A stretch of DNA of 64,000 bases from an uncultured Roseburia sp. (lineage in GTDB: Bacteria > Bacillota > Clostridia > Lachnospirales > Lachnospiraceae), in assembly GCA_934309475.1 (NCBI GenBank), contig CAKRDK010000001.1, positions 186,001-250,000 of the forward strand. The letters are read 5' to 3'. Of this stretch, positions 44,848 to 54,119 are shown one piece after another. The notes under the pieces were generated by a model. That model was given only the letters and a program-made list of their open reading frames with translations. It was not told where the DNA came from and did not search any database. Numbering within the stretch: position 1 is the stretch's first letter; every line of letters begins with the position of its first letter. A program made the position numbers and the translations under genes.

Positions 44848-45711
44848 TCAATAGAACGTCTTTACTAATCCGCCAATTACCAGATTCCATCCATCTGCCA
44901 GAACAAATAGTAAAATCTTAAACGGCAACGATATCGTTGTCGGCGGAAGCATCATCATACCCATTGACATCAACACAGATGCAACCACCATGTCAATTAC
45001 AATAAATGGGATATAAACTAAAAATCCAATAATAAATGCTGTTCGAAGCTCACTCAGAATAAATGCAGGTATCAGTGTTGTCATCGGAATATCATCATAG
45101 GAATCATATGTTTCTTCCGAAATATCTACAAACAACTCCAAGTCCTTTGTCTGTGTCTGACCGTACATAAACTCGCGCAGAGGCTTTTCTCCTTCCTCTA
45201 GTGCTTGTTCCATTGTAATCTCTCCGGCATCTAATGGCTGAATTGCATTTTCGTTAATCTCCTGAAAAGTCGGCCACATAATAAAAAATGTTAAAAACAA
45301 CGCTAACGCAATCAAAATCTGGTTTGGTGGCGATGTCTGTGTACCAATCGCACTTCTGACAAAATGTAATACGATGATAATTCTCGTATAAGATGTCAGC
45401 ATAATCAGGATTGATGGCGCAAGTGACAATACCGTCAAAAATAAAATGATTTTTATTGGACTCGAAACCGATCCCGTATCATTGTTATATGTAATTGACA
45501 GACCATCTACGACACTGTCCCCATCCTCCTCAGAGGACGGCTGTGATGTCTGTGTCAAATCAGATGCAGTGTCTGAACTAGTTCCTGTCTGATTCGTTGT
45601 GGAAGATGCATACACTGTTGTACTTCCCATAGAGAGATACAGCGATACACCAAATACCAGTACCGCAATGCATATACTCACGATACAATATGCCTTTTTT
45701 AACTTACTCAT
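44848..45711 (-). CDS. fliP: Flagellar export protein FliP
   Basis: A 287-residue gate protein. A cleavable signal-like N-terminal helix, an S/T-rich extracellular stretch, and then the conserved helices with MLTSYTRIIIVLHFVRSAIGT and VPAFILSELRTAF-type segments (here IPAFILSELRTAF). The ATG at 45711 is preferred to a TTG four codons upstream. Follows fliO by about 13 bp. Confidence 0.96.
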   Translation of the reverse strand: MSKLKKAYCIVSICIAVLVFGVSLYLSMGSTTVYASSTTNQTGTSSDTASDLTQTSQPSSEEDGDSVVDGLSITYNNDTGSVSSPIKIILFLTVLSLAPSILIMLTSYTRIIIVLHFVRSAIGTQTSPPNQILIALALFLTFFIMWPTFQEINENAIQPLDAGEITMEQALEEGEKPLREFMYGQTQTKDLELFVDISEETYDSYDDIPMTTLIPAFILSELRTAFIIGFLVYIPFIVIDMVVASVLMSMGMMMLPPTTISLPFKILLFVLADGWNLVIGGLVKTFY

Positions 45712-45724
45712 ATCAAGTCTCAAC

Positions 45725-46102
45725 CTACTTTTTCGGAAAATGTTCTTTTACCTTTTTTAGTATGTCCTGAAAACTATCCTGCGTCATTTCCTGCTGATTC
45801 TGAATCAGTTCCGGAATCTCTGTCATCTGCTCTTCTGTCAGATGTGCAAGAAGATTGATTTCATCCTTGCCGATTGCGATAACTAAATATTCAGTTCCCG
45901 CCTGCACAATCTGAATATATTTCGTATTGGTCAGACGGAGTGTCTCGATAATTTTCAGGTTCTTGCTTGTCTGATGTACTTTCTGATAATTTCCAATCCA
46001 CTTTGTCGTGTAATAGGTAATAACCAGAATTATAATAAAGATAATAAGCACACCAATTAATTCCAAAAAGCTGCTAAATGATGAACTGTTTAATAAAATC
46101 AT
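45725..46102 (-). CDS. fliO: Flagellar biosynthesis protein FliO
   Basis: A 125-residue protein with one N-terminal transmembrane helix (about 13-32) and a cytoplasmic domain with LKIIETLRLTNTKYIQIVQAGTEYLVIAIGK in two strands, the FliO pattern. It stabilises FliP during assembly. The position cheY-fliO-fliP is that of B. subtilis fliZ. Confidence 0.9.
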   Translation of the reverse strand: MILLNSSSFSSFLELIGVLIIFIIILVITYYTTKWIGNYQKVHQTSKNLKIIETLRLTNTKYIQIVQAGTEYLVIAIGKDEINLLAHLTEEQMTEIPELIQNQQEMTQDSFQDILKKVKEHFPKK

Positions 46103-46103
46103 A

Positions 46104-46466
46104 CTAGCCCACTACTTTTTTAACTGCTTCTAATACTCTCTCTGCCTGGAAAGGTTTTACAATAAAATCCTTTGCTCCAGACTGAATTGCCTCAATAACC
46201 ATTGCCTGCTGTCCCATTGCTGAGCACATGATAACACATGCATTCGGATCAGCCTCTTTGATTTTCTTTAATGCCTGAATTCCATCCATCTCCGGCATTG
46301 TAATATCCATTAATACTAAATCAGGCTTTGTCTCGTTGTATTTCTCAACTGCCTTTGCTCCATTTTCTGCTTCTCCAGCAATGTTGTAACCATTTTTTGA
46401 TAAGATGTCCTTAATCATCATTCTCATAAATGCTGCATCATCACAAATCAAAACACTCTTTGCCAT
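46104..46466 (-). CDS. cheY: Chemotaxis response regulator CheY
   Basis: A 120-residue single receiver domain. The acidic pocket D9/D10, the phosphorylated D54 (VLMDITMPEMDG) and K106 of the PFQ region (IVKPFQAE) are present. CheY-P binds FliM and FliY at the switch. It lies between fliY and fliO, as in B. subtilis. Confidence 0.97.
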   Translation of the reverse strand: MAKSVLICDDAAFMRMMIKDILSKNGYNIAGEAENGAKAVEKYNETKPDLVLMDITMPEMDGIQALKKIKEADPNACVIMCSAMGQQAMVIEAIQSGAKDFIVKPFQAERVLEAVKKVVG

Positions 46467-46493
46467 ATTTCTTCTCTCCTGTTCTTTATAACT

Positions 46494-47621
46494 TTATTTT
46501 ACAATTTCAGTGATTCTGACACCAAAACTTTCCTCAATAACAACGACTTCTCCTCTTGCAACATATTTTCCGTTAACAAGAATATCAATCGGTTCTCCGG
46601 CAACCTTGTCTAACTCAATAATTGTTCCCGGTGTAAAATCTAATATTTCTTTAATCGAACGGCTCGTCCTTCCTAACTCAACCGTCACTTCAAGTGGCAC
46701 ATCCATAATCAAGTCAATATTCTCTTGTGGAAAATTACCACCAAAATCACCCGTAAATGTCTGGAACTGCGCCGGTTGTACATTTACTGGCTGTTGATTC
46801 ATAAATTGCTGATTTGTCATCTGTTGATTCACCATCCGTTGCTCCATCTGTTGGTTCATCATAGGCTGAGCCTGGGCCTGTTGCTTCATCTGTGGCTGTG
46901 GAGTTGCTGTTGTTGTTTCAGTTTTTGCATACTCTTCAGCTGTCGACTCGGAATCTAACTCCATGTTTCTTGAAATACTCTTGCACATTTCCTTTGCAAA
47001 AGAAACCGGATATAACTGCATAATCTCACTGTCAACCAAGTCTCCAATCTCCATACGAAACGTTATTCGTACAAAGGTTCCCGACAAGAACTCATCAATT
47101 GTACTCTCATCTAGCGTTTCTGATAAATCAATCAAATCAGCCACTGGCGGGCTAATATCAATTGTCTTATTCAGCATGGAAGACAACGATGTAGCGGACG
47201 AACCCATCATCTGATTCATCGCTTCACTGATTGCACTCAGGTGAAGTTCACTAATCTCGCCATCTATATTAGTACCGTCACCGCCCATCATAAGGTCTGT
47301 GATAACCTTTACATCATCTTCTTTCAACACGAGAAGGTTGCTTCCGTCAAGTCCTACGGTATAGGCGATTCGAATAAAGACACACGGCTTTTCATAATTT
47401 TCAACTACATCTTCCCAATTTGCAAAAGAAACTACCGGGGTAGAAATCTCTACTTTTCTGTTCACCAGAGAAAATAGAGTAGTCGCTGCCGTTCCCATGC
47501 TAATGTTGGAAATCTCGCCAATCGCATCTTTCTCTTCATCCGAAAGAATCGCATTTTCAGCATCAGACGCAGCCGGTTCGTTTAATAATGCATCAATTTC
47601 ATTTTGTGATAAACCGTCCAT
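46494..47621 (-). CDS. fliY: Flagellar switch protein FliY
   Basis: A 375-residue switch protein in three parts. The N-terminal CheY-P-binding peptide LSQNEIDALL (4-13) is followed by a CheC-like phosphatase domain with two E-x-x-N sites (E36/N39 and E133/N136), both intact. A linker of Q, M and N with repeated MNQQ (about 240-290) joins it to a FliN-like C-terminal domain (about 300-375; MDVPLEVTVELGRT). In Bacillus, FliY removes phosphate from CheY at the switch. Confidence 0.96.
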   Translation of the reverse strand: MDGLSQNEIDALLNEPAASDAENAILSDEEKDAIGEISNISMGTAATTLFSLVNRKVEISTPVVSFANWEDVVENYEKPCVFIRIAYTVGLDGSNLLVLKEDDVKVITDLMMGGDGTNIDGEISELHLSAISEAMNQMMGSSATSLSSMLNKTIDISPPVADLIDLSETLDESTIDEFLSGTFVRITFRMEIGDLVDSEIMQLYPVSFAKEMCKSISRNMELDSESTAEEYAKTETTTATPQPQMKQQAQAQPMMNQQMEQRMVNQQMTNQQFMNQQPVNVQPAQFQTFTGDFGGNFPQENIDLIMDVPLEVTVELGRTSRSIKEILDFTPGTIIELDKVAGEPIDILVNGKYVARGEVVVIEESFGVRITEIVK

Positions 47622-47622
47622 G

Positions 47623-48603
47623 TTACTGCTCCTCTCTTATTACTGATGTAACTCTTACTGCATAATCATCGCCGGAAGCTCCCGGCAGAGCAGTAAATTT
47701 TTTTATACTTCCAACATAGACGCTCAGTTCTTCATCAACCTTTGTATCCAGTCGGATTATATCTCCAATTTGCAGATTAATAAAATCATTTACCGATATT
47801 GCACTGTTTCCCAATACTGCTTTGACTGGCATAGGCGCCTTAGAAATCAAAGCTTCAATTGTATCAGAATATACCTGTTCATCTTTCTCCTGCAAAGTTG
47901 AATACCAATATTTTGTATTCAATTTATCCATTACATCTTCTAATGTAATAAACGGAAGACAAATATTCATCAGCCCCTCTACGTCACCAATCTTTAAATT
48001 AATGGTAACCAAGGCAATCATCTCGCCAGGCGAGATAATCTGTGCATATTGCGAATTTGTTTCAATACGTTCAAGTCTTGGATGAATCTCAACTACGCTC
48101 TCCCATGGCTCTCTCAACAAATTGATACATATTGTCATAATTCTTTCAATAATTAACAATTCAATCTCTGAAAACTCTCGTGTCTTCTCAAGCGGGGTTC
48201 CTGCACCACCTAACATTCTGTCCACGATTGCATAACCCAAATTTGATGCAATCTCAACGATGATATTTCCCTGTAACGGTGCAAAATTTACGATACCCAG
48301 CAGAACCGGATTCGAAAGTGCATTTGAAAACTCCTGATACGTCACAGCCTCAGAGTTCATAACATCAACCTGTACATTTTTTCTTAAATAAACAGGAAGA
48401 TTCGTGGACAGTAAGCGTCCATAATGTTCAAAGATAATTTCCAAAGTCCTTAAATGTTCTTTTGAAAATTTCGAAGGACGGGCAAAGTCATAATCCTTTA
48501 CCTGTTTCTCGTCCTTGTCTTTCATTTCATCAACATCCAGCTCACCGCTGCTCAACGCCCGTAGTAAACTGTCAATCTCATCCTGGTTTAAGACATCACC
48601 CAT
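47623..48603 (-). CDS. fliM: Flagellar switch protein FliM
   Basis: A 326-residue C-ring protein. N-terminal CheY-P-binding motif LNQDEIDSLL (5-14), a middle CheC-like domain without the phosphatase residues (LLGIVNFAPLQGNIIVEI), and a C-terminal SpoA domain (VKAVLGNSAISVNDFINLQIGDIIRLD). GGTGGT-type ribosome site ahead of the ATG. Followed by fliY after one base. Confidence 0.97.
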   Translation of the reverse strand: MGDVLNQDEIDSLLRALSSGELDVDEMKDKDEKQVKDYDFARPSKFSKEHLRTLEIIFEHYGRLLSTNLPVYLRKNVQVDVMNSEAVTYQEFSNALSNPVLLGIVNFAPLQGNIIVEIASNLGYAIVDRMLGGAGTPLEKTREFSEIELLIIERIMTICINLLREPWESVVEIHPRLERIETNSQYAQIISPGEMIALVTINLKIGDVEGLMNICLPFITLEDVMDKLNTKYWYSTLQEKDEQVYSDTIEALISKAPMPVKAVLGNSAISVNDFINLQIGDIIRLDTKVDEELSVYVGSIKKFTALPGASGDDYAVRVTSVIREEQ

Positions 48604-48633
48604 TTATTCTCACCACCTGATATAAGTCTTTTA

Positions 48634-49158
48634 CTACTGCGTTGTGACACTTGAGAAATTCACACCAACGATAAAGTCAGCACCAAACATCTCCTGCAGA
48701 TCTTCAAGAATTGCATCCTGAACAGCGTCTGTATCTGCATTAAACTCTTCTAATGTATAAGAACTAACAATTGAATTAATATCATTTTTAATGATGGTCT
48801 CTTTTGCGCTCAATCCCTCGCCAGAATTTGCACCATATGTAGCATATGCATCACTCTTTGTATTCATGGATAAACCTACTGAAATAATTGCATAGTGATC
48901 TTTTCCATCATCGCCATGTTTCAAATTAATTGTCAGGCTGTCTGCAATATTATATACTTCAATATCTTCAATCGGAACGCTACTCTGATTTTCATTTGCA
49001 CCGCTCGTCAATTCCAAATCAATTGCACTACATACTTTTGTAATTAATTCGTTTGATTTCTTTGTCTGTGGCACGATTGTAAAAACTAAGATTGCTGACA
49101 ATACTAAGTTTGCCACAACCAACGCCAAAATAAGAACTGAAATAAGATTTTTCTTCAT
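48634..49158 (-). CDS. fliL: Flagellar basal-body-associated protein FliL
   Basis: A 174-residue single-pass membrane protein (helix about residues 5-25), then a periplasm-facing domain with ETIIKNDINSIVSSYT and a hydrophobic C-terminus near VGVNFSSVTTQ. FliL supports the stator. The ATG at 49158 follows AAGGTG; an earlier ATG would overlap motB. It lies directly after motB, consistent with a stator-linked role. Confidence 0.93.
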   Translation of the reverse strand: MKKNLISVLILALVVANLVLSAILVFTIVPQTKKSNELITKVCSAIDLELTSGANENQSSVPIEDIEVYNIADSLTINLKHGDDGKDHYAIISVGLSMNTKSDAYATYGANSGEGLSAKETIIKNDINSIVSSYTLEEFNADTDAVQDAILEDLQEMFGADFIVGVNFSSVTTQ

Positions 49159-49171
49159 CTTTCGCACCTTC

Positions 49172-49993
49172 CTATTCATTTAAGTCTGAACTATATGAAT
49201 TATATACTTTTATCTCTACACGACGGTTTCTTGCTCTTCCTTCCGGCGTTGCATTGTCTGCAACCGGATCATATTCGCCGCGTCCAGAAGATTTGATATG
49301 CGATGGTTCAAGGCTGGTCACCCCTCGCACATAATCAGCAACCGTCAGAGCACGATACATTGAAAGCACATCATTACTCTCATATTTTGCAGAGTTGATT
49401 GGCACATTATCGGTATGTCCTTCAATTTCAACCATATTGTCGGTATAGGTCTCCAACACAGTTCCAATTTTATCTAACAACGGATATGCTTCCGACTTCA
49501 ATTCCGATTTACCTGAATCAAACAAAAGTGTTCCGTTCAAATCAAGACAAACATATTCTGCATTAAAATCCACATCAACCTGATCCTGAATTCCATACTG
49601 CGCAACTGCATTCTCAATCTGTTCAGCCATCTCTTCTGACTCTGCTAATGCCTGCTCCTTGTATGCTTCTTCAACATCCGTCTCACCTTCTGTCCCCTCC
49701 AGATCAGTATCACTCTCTGAATTCGCCATCTGGTGATAATAAGCATCTAACATTTCAAGCTGGCTTACGCCGGACGAAACTAACTGTCCCTCTCCAATAG
49801 AGGCACCGCCTGACGGCAAAATACTAAAACTGCTTTGAAGCGATGCGACAACCTGTTCGAATTTTTCTGCATCTACAGATGACATTGAGAAAAGTAATAC
49901 AAAAAAGCATAAGAGCAGATTCATTAAATCACTAAACGTCGCCATCCATGCCGGCGAACCTTTTGGTGCCTCTTCCTGCTTTTTTCTAGCCAT
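49172..49993 (-). CDS. motB: Flagellar motor stator protein MotB
   Basis: A 273-residue stator subunit. The N-terminal helix has PAWMATFSDLMNLLLCFFVLLFS, with the proton- or sodium-carrying aspartate (D22). A plug/linker region and an OmpA peptidoglycan-binding domain follow (EIEGHTDNVPINSAKY, near residue 192). Overlaps motA by one base. Confidence 0.97.
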   Translation of the reverse strand: MARKKQEEAPKGSPAWMATFSDLMNLLLCFFVLLFSMSSVDAEKFEQVVASLQSSFSILPSGGASIGEGQLVSSGVSQLEMLDAYYHQMANSESDTDLEGTEGETDVEEAYKEQALAESEEMAEQIENAVAQYGIQDQVDVDFNAEYVCLDLNGTLLFDSGKSELKSEAYPLLDKIGTVLETYTDNMVEIEGHTDNVPINSAKYESNDVLSMYRALTVADYVRGVTSLEPSHIKSSGRGEYDPVADNATPEGRARNRRVEIKVYNSYSSDLNE

Positions 49994-50799
49994 TACTCTT
50001 CACCTCCGCCACCGTTCTCTCCATTCATACTGTTTCTAACAGATGGTGCCAAGAAAGATTTTAATTTTTCTTCGATAACTCGTGGGTTCTCTCCCGCCTG
50101 AATTGATAAAAGACCTTCTACTGTAATCTCTTTCATCATAATTTCAAGACCATTGTTTACAGAAAGCTTTGACGCAATCGGGTTACACAACCAGTTTGCA
50201 ATCAAAGATCCATATAACGTTGTAACCAAAGCAACTGACATGTTAGGTCCGATTGCAGAAGAATCTTCCAGGTTCTTTAACATGTTAATCAATCCGATTA
50301 ACGTACCAATCATTCCCCATGCAGGACCTAATTCAGCCCATTTCTCCCAAAATCCGATTACCTTTTTATGTCTGCTCTCAATACATTCCAAATCTGTCTC
50401 AAGAATTCCTCGAACCAGTTCTGGATCAGTACCGTCTACGACAAGCATAACTCCTTTTTTCAGAAAAGGATCCTCGATTCCGTTCGCCGCCTCTTCCAAT
50501 GCCAGAAGTCCCTCTTTTCTGGCGATATTGGATAGACTAATAATATTTTCAATAACAGCTCCCGCATCCTGCGTGTCATTTTTAAAAATAAGGGTAATAC
50601 CTTTCAATCCGTTGATAAAATCAGGAAGTTTGTTTGCTGCAAGAACACCGGAAATGGAACCACCGAGCGTAATGATTACTGACGGCAAATCCCACATACC
50701 TTCAAGTGCCGGTATACCACCATTCGACAATACACCGAACACGAACATTGCTACTCCGAGCAACATACCTCCAAGTGAAGCTATATCCAAATTATTCAC
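49993..50799 (-). CDS. motA: Flagellar motor stator protein MotA
   Basis: A 268-residue four-helix stator subunit. Helices 3-4 contain WGMIGTLIGLINMLKNLEDSS and ALVTTLYGSLIANWLCNPIA, the MotA signature, and a cytoplasmic loop between helices 2 and 3 carries charged residues for rotor contact. In B. subtilis motAB lie outside the fla/che operon; here they are inside, between flbD and fliL. Confidence 0.97.
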   Translation of the reverse strand: MNNLDIASLGGMLLGVAMFVFGVLSNGGIPALEGMWDLPSVIITLGGSISGVLAANKLPDFINGLKGITLIFKNDTQDAGAVIENIISLSNIARKEGLLALEEAANGIEDPFLKKGVMLVVDGTDPELVRGILETDLECIESRHKKVIGFWEKWAELGPAWGMIGTLIGLINMLKNLEDSSAIGPNMSVALVTTLYGSLIANWLCNPIASKLSVNNGLEIMMKEITVEGLLSIQAGENPRVIEEKLKSFLAPSVRNSMNGENGGGGEE

Positions 50800-50841
50800 C
50801 TACCATCCTATATGTATTTTTGAGTTACACTCCGGGCTTTC

Positions 50842-51036
50842 TCAGCCCAAATCAATTCTCAGAATATCTCTTTTATAGGATTTTACCAAATCCCGAACTT
50901 CTTGTCTACTTTCTTTTACGACAAGTTTTCTCCCTGTAGTCAGCGTCAGTACGGTGTCTGGCGTCTCTTCCACAAGTTCAATCAATTCGGCATTCACGAG
51001 TAATTTTGTGTCATTTAATCTTGTAACTTCAATCAT
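50842..51036 (-). CDS. flbD: Flagellar protein FlbD/SwrD
   Basis: A 64-residue protein starting MIEVTRLNDTKLLVNAELIE, the FlbD pattern. In B. subtilis SwrD raises motor power and swarming. Here it directly precedes motA, which fits a stator-linked role. GGAGG precedes the ATG. It is the first gene after the hairpin region at 51089-51133. Confidence 0.93.
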   Translation of the reverse strand: MIEVTRLNDTKLLVNAELIELVEETPDTVLTLTTGRKLVVKESRQEVRDLVKSYKRDILRIDLG

Positions 51037-51088
51037 GTCAAATCCTCCACACTAAAATTCTCTCTCCCAATCCTATCTCAAAGATAGA

Positions 51089-51133
51089 CCATGACCGAGA
51101 TAATTCCCATATACAGGAATTATCTCATCATGG
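51089..51133 (-). other. Long hairpin at the 5' end of the flbD leader
   Basis: CCATGA + GAGATAATTCC (51089-51107) pairs with GGAATTATCTC + TCATGG (51116-51133), with one small bulge, giving about 17 bp. It follows the predicted start site of an internal promoter. No T-run follows, so it resembles a 5' mRNA-stabilising hairpin. Confidence 0.65.
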
Positions 51134-51135
51134 CT

Positions 51136-51144
51136 AGTATACCA
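51136..51144 (-). promoter_or_regulatory. Possible internal promoter for flbD-motAB and downstream genes
   Basis: TGG followed by TATACT (minus strand; core 51141-51136) forms an extended -10; a -35-like TTTTAA lies 17 bp upstream. No sigma-28 motif was seen. The start would fall at the hairpin above. Confidence 0.5.
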
Positions 51145-51233
51145 TATATTGTTGGGTTTTAAAACACTTTTCCACAAGATATGACTACTATTTTCGACTA
51201 TTTCTTTCAAAATCTGACTATTTTCCAAAAGAA

Positions 51234-52877
51234 TTATCGTTTCAGGTTGATTAACTCTTCCAGTAAGGTATCAGATACTGTGATGATTCTTGAGTTCGCC
51301 TGGAAACCACGCTGTGTAATAATCATCTGTGTAAATTCTGTAGAAAGGTCTACGTTTGACATTTCCAACTGACCGGTTGTCATCTTGCTTCCGTCTGCTG
51401 TAATCTCAACACCGATGCCATCGAAATCTCCGGAATTCAATGTTGTGGTGTAGCAGTTGTCACCTAATTTTTCAAGACCGGCTGCATTTGCGAACTGTGC
51501 AACGGCAATCTGTCCTAACAATTCTGTATTACCATTATCGTAAGTACCATAGATTTTACCGTTTGTATCTATTGTGATACCGGTCATGGTTCCAAGCTTC
51601 TTACCTGCTCCGGTAGAGCCGTCCACATCACCCTTGTCCATACCAATGGTGGAGCTTCCGTTGTTGTTGGAATCCTTACACTGGCTGAAATCGATTGTGA
51701 TATCGTGGAAGTTTCCTCTTGTGCTAAGACCGCTTGCCTTGAATGTAACACGTCCGTCTGTCATACCACCCACGCTTGTGAATGAACCATCGGATGGATT
51801 GAATTTAACGGTGTAGTTTGTCAATACTGCTGTTGCGGTTGGTGGGTTTCCGGCATTCAATGTGATACCGGTTGCCTGATCCGGAATACCGAAGAAATCG
51901 CTGTAAGATAAATCTACTGTTGTTGCAGTTGAAGCATCAAAAGTAGAGTTTGTGCTGTCATATTCATATCTTGTAAAGTTTCCGGCACCGTCATCGATGT
52001 AGATATACGCAGAATCTGCATCGACATATCCGCCATTTGCAGCATCATAGGTATAACCACTCAGATTGTAAGTTACGCTGTTCTCATCACCGAACAAATC
52101 AGAGATACTTGTGATACCGTTGATAAAGTTTCCATTCGAATCATATACAATACTGTTTCCATCTGAGTCTAAGACATCGGATAACTCTACTGTATATTCT
52201 CCGCTGTCAGCATCCACCAGACGATATGTAAATTTAGCGGTATAAGAATATCCCAAATCATCGTAGAAGGAAAGATTCTTTACTAAACCATTCTTGCTGC
52301 TTAAGTTAGAATCGTTAGAATCAAATACACCTGTTACGGTTGCATTTTCTGTTGCTTCTGCATTCGATGTCAGGTTCTTCTCCTGCATGATACGAAGTGC
52401 AGATACCGTGTCTTTCTTAATATCTCCGGTTGTTGCATCTACCTGCCAGCCCATTACTGTATAACCGGTTCCGGACATACAAAGGTTACCGGATCCATCT
52501 ACATAGAAAGAACCATCTCTGGTAAATACATTCTCTGTACCGTTATTTACGATAAAGAAGTTCGTAGAATTTGAATCTGTTAACTTGATATCAAATGGAT
52601 CTCCGGTTGATTCTGCAGCACCTGCGCTTGTTACACTGACACGTGTTGCGGCTGCGGTAACGCCAAGACCGATCTGTTTTGCATTCACACCACCTGTATT
52701 GGTTGCAGCGTTTGCACCAGATGCATTCGATGTTGTCTGGTACATTACATCGCTGAATGTAACGGATGATGATTTAAATGCGACTGTGTTTACATTGGCG
52801 ATATTGTTACCAATAACGTCCATTTTGGTCTGATGTGTCTTTAAACCTGACACAGCAGAGTACAATGATCTCATCAT
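51234..52877 (-). CDS. flgE: Flagellar hook protein FlgE
   Basis: The hook subunit, 547 residues. N-terminal flagellar rod signature SLYSAVSGLKTHQTKMDVIGNNIANVNT, a large central region rich in N, D, S and G (surface-exposed), and a C-terminal helix ending RGFQANSRIITVSDTLLEELINLKR in two segments. GGAGGT lies eight bases before the first ATG. The gap to flbD (197 bp) holds a promoter and hairpin. Confidence 0.97.
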   Translation of the reverse strand: MMRSLYSAVSGLKTHQTKMDVIGNNIANVNTVAFKSSSVTFSDVMYQTTSNASGANAATNTGGVNAKQIGLGVTAAATRVSVTSAGAAESTGDPFDIKLTDSNSTNFFIVNNGTENVFTRDGSFYVDGSGNLCMSGTGYTVMGWQVDATTGDIKKDTVSALRIMQEKNLTSNAEATENATVTGVFDSNDSNLSSKNGLVKNLSFYDDLGYSYTAKFTYRLVDADSGEYTVELSDVLDSDGNSIVYDSNGNFINGITSISDLFGDENSVTYNLSGYTYDAANGGYVDADSAYIYIDDGAGNFTRYEYDSTNSTFDASTATTVDLSYSDFFGIPDQATGITLNAGNPPTATAVLTNYTVKFNPSDGSFTSVGGMTDGRVTFKASGLSTRGNFHDITIDFSQCKDSNNNGSSTIGMDKGDVDGSTGAGKKLGTMTGITIDTNGKIYGTYDNGNTELLGQIAVAQFANAAGLEKLGDNCYTTTLNSGDFDGIGVEITADGSKMTTGQLEMSNVDLSTEFTQMIITQRGFQANSRIITVSDTLLEELINLKR

Positions 52878-52955
52878 AATAAATGACCTCCTAAGTTCCT
52901 TTGCTGTAAGTTATTTCCTCTGTCAGTCAGAAATAATAGCCCCCCTAAGGTCCGG

Positions 52956-53354
52956 CTATGCAATTACAGCTCCATCAATGTTTGTAAAAATATTACCGTC
53001 CGACTCTGTCTGATCCACCGCTGTCACGACCGTTTTGTTCGGCACGCTTACGATAAATGCTAGCGAATCTACAATGACGAGCGACTCATTCATTCCCTTT
53101 TCACTTGCTTTCAGAACTCCTGTCTCTAAACGCTCACTCTGCTCCTGTGACAAACTGATATGTCTGTCCTCTAAACGCATGGATGCATGTTTGGAAAACT
53201 TTAGTTCCGAATTCTCAGTAACATCCTGTTTCTGTTTTAATATTTCTTCAAAAGAAACTCCTGATGATTCCGAAGCTGCTGATGAATTTTTCGAGTTCAG
53301 ATACCGATCAGTTACCTGTTCAATGGAAGTGAATTGGTTACTGATTTTATTCAT
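52956..53354 (-). CDS. TIGR02530-family flagellar operon protein
   Basis: A 132-residue soluble protein with the family pattern FSKHASMRLEDRHISLSQEQSERLETGV and a C-terminal beta-rich part (SLAFIVSVPNKTVVTAVDQ). TIGR02530 proteins lie between flgD and flgE in many Firmicutes and are thought to help hook assembly; their exact role is unknown. Between flgD and flgE here, as expected. Confidence 0.88.
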   Translation of the reverse strand: MNKISNQFTSIEQVTDRYLNSKNSSAASESSGVSFEEILKQKQDVTENSELKFSKHASMRLEDRHISLSQEQSERLETGVLKASEKGMNESLVIVDSLAFIVSVPNKTVVTAVDQTESDGNIFTNIDGAVIA

Positions 53355-53372
53355 AATTCCATCTCCTGTTCT

Positions 53373-54104
53373 CTAATCGGTTGTTGTATCTGAATCACTG
53401 CTGTCTGTGGAATCTGTCGAGTCCGTTGAATCCGTAGTATCTGACGAATCTGTGGAATCAGAACTGTCTGTTTCTTTTAATTTTGCCAACTGTTTCTCTA
53501 AATCTTCTAATGTACTCAGATCATCGGAATCGATAAATGTCTTCTGGTATGTTGTCAGCGAATCATAGTATTCGCGCGCTTCTTCCACATCAGAAGCATC
53601 GGATACTGTCAGTTTCGATACCGATGGTAATTTTGCAATCATGCTTTGGAACGTCTTCGCTAATGTAACAGCTTCCATATAATCTGCATCTGCAACTGTA
53701 TCCAAATCATCAATCGAATAAAGCGCATCATTTACGGAAAGATATGTCTCTCCATTTTCATACATGACATAATCTACTGTTCCAGCCACATAAGATGTCT
53801 CTCCTGTTGTAGATGACGTTGTCTTTAAAATAACGTATTTTCCAACCAGATTGTTTGCCATAGATGATGTTACCTTGTCATTCAAATCCAGTGTTGACTC
53901 TAACTGTGAGAACGTTGCAAGCTGTGCAATGTATTCTGTATTAGAAGTCGGCTCCAACGGGTCCTGATACTGCATCTCTGCACATAAAATCTGCAAGAAC
54001 TGGTCATATCCAAGGTCATTGCTTGACGAGGATGTTGACGATGTCGTAGACGATGTCGATGTCTCATCAATTTTACCGTTTGTTACGCTCTGTACTAATG
54101 CCAT
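53373..54104 (-). CDS. flgD: Flagellar hook-capping protein FlgD with unusual tail
   Basis: The hook cap scaffold, 243 residues. The conserved N-terminal part is LGYDQFLQILCAEMQYQDPLEP followed by TEYIAQLATFSQLE; then a short tudor-like beta region (about 90-135). The usual Ig-like domain is absent. Instead a helical unit (VEEAREYYDSLTTYQKTFIDSDDL, about 172-210) and a D/S/T repeat tail (211-243) follow. The helical unit resembles the repeats of clostridial surface proteins. Confidence 0.93.
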   Translation of the reverse strand: MALVQSVTNGKIDETSTSSTTSSTSSSSNDLGYDQFLQILCAEMQYQDPLEPTSNTEYIAQLATFSQLESTLDLNDKVTSSMANNLVGKYVILKTTSSTTGETSYVAGTVDYVMYENGETYLSVNDALYSIDDLDTVADADYMEAVTLAKTFQSMIAKLPSVSKLTVSDASDVEEAREYYDSLTTYQKTFIDSDDLSTLEDLEKQLAKLKETDSSDSTDSSDTTDSTDSTDSTDSSDSDTTTD

Positions 54105-54119
54105 TTTGTTTCCTCCTTT

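Noticed and set aside
51037-51233. Sigma-28 promoter or riboswitch before flbD
   Set aside because: No TAAA-N15-GCCGATAT-like motif and no resemblance to known c-di-GMP riboswitch cores.
53376-53475. FlgD repeat tail as a phase-variation switch
   Set aside because: The repeats are built from whole codons, so changes in copy number would not shift the frame.
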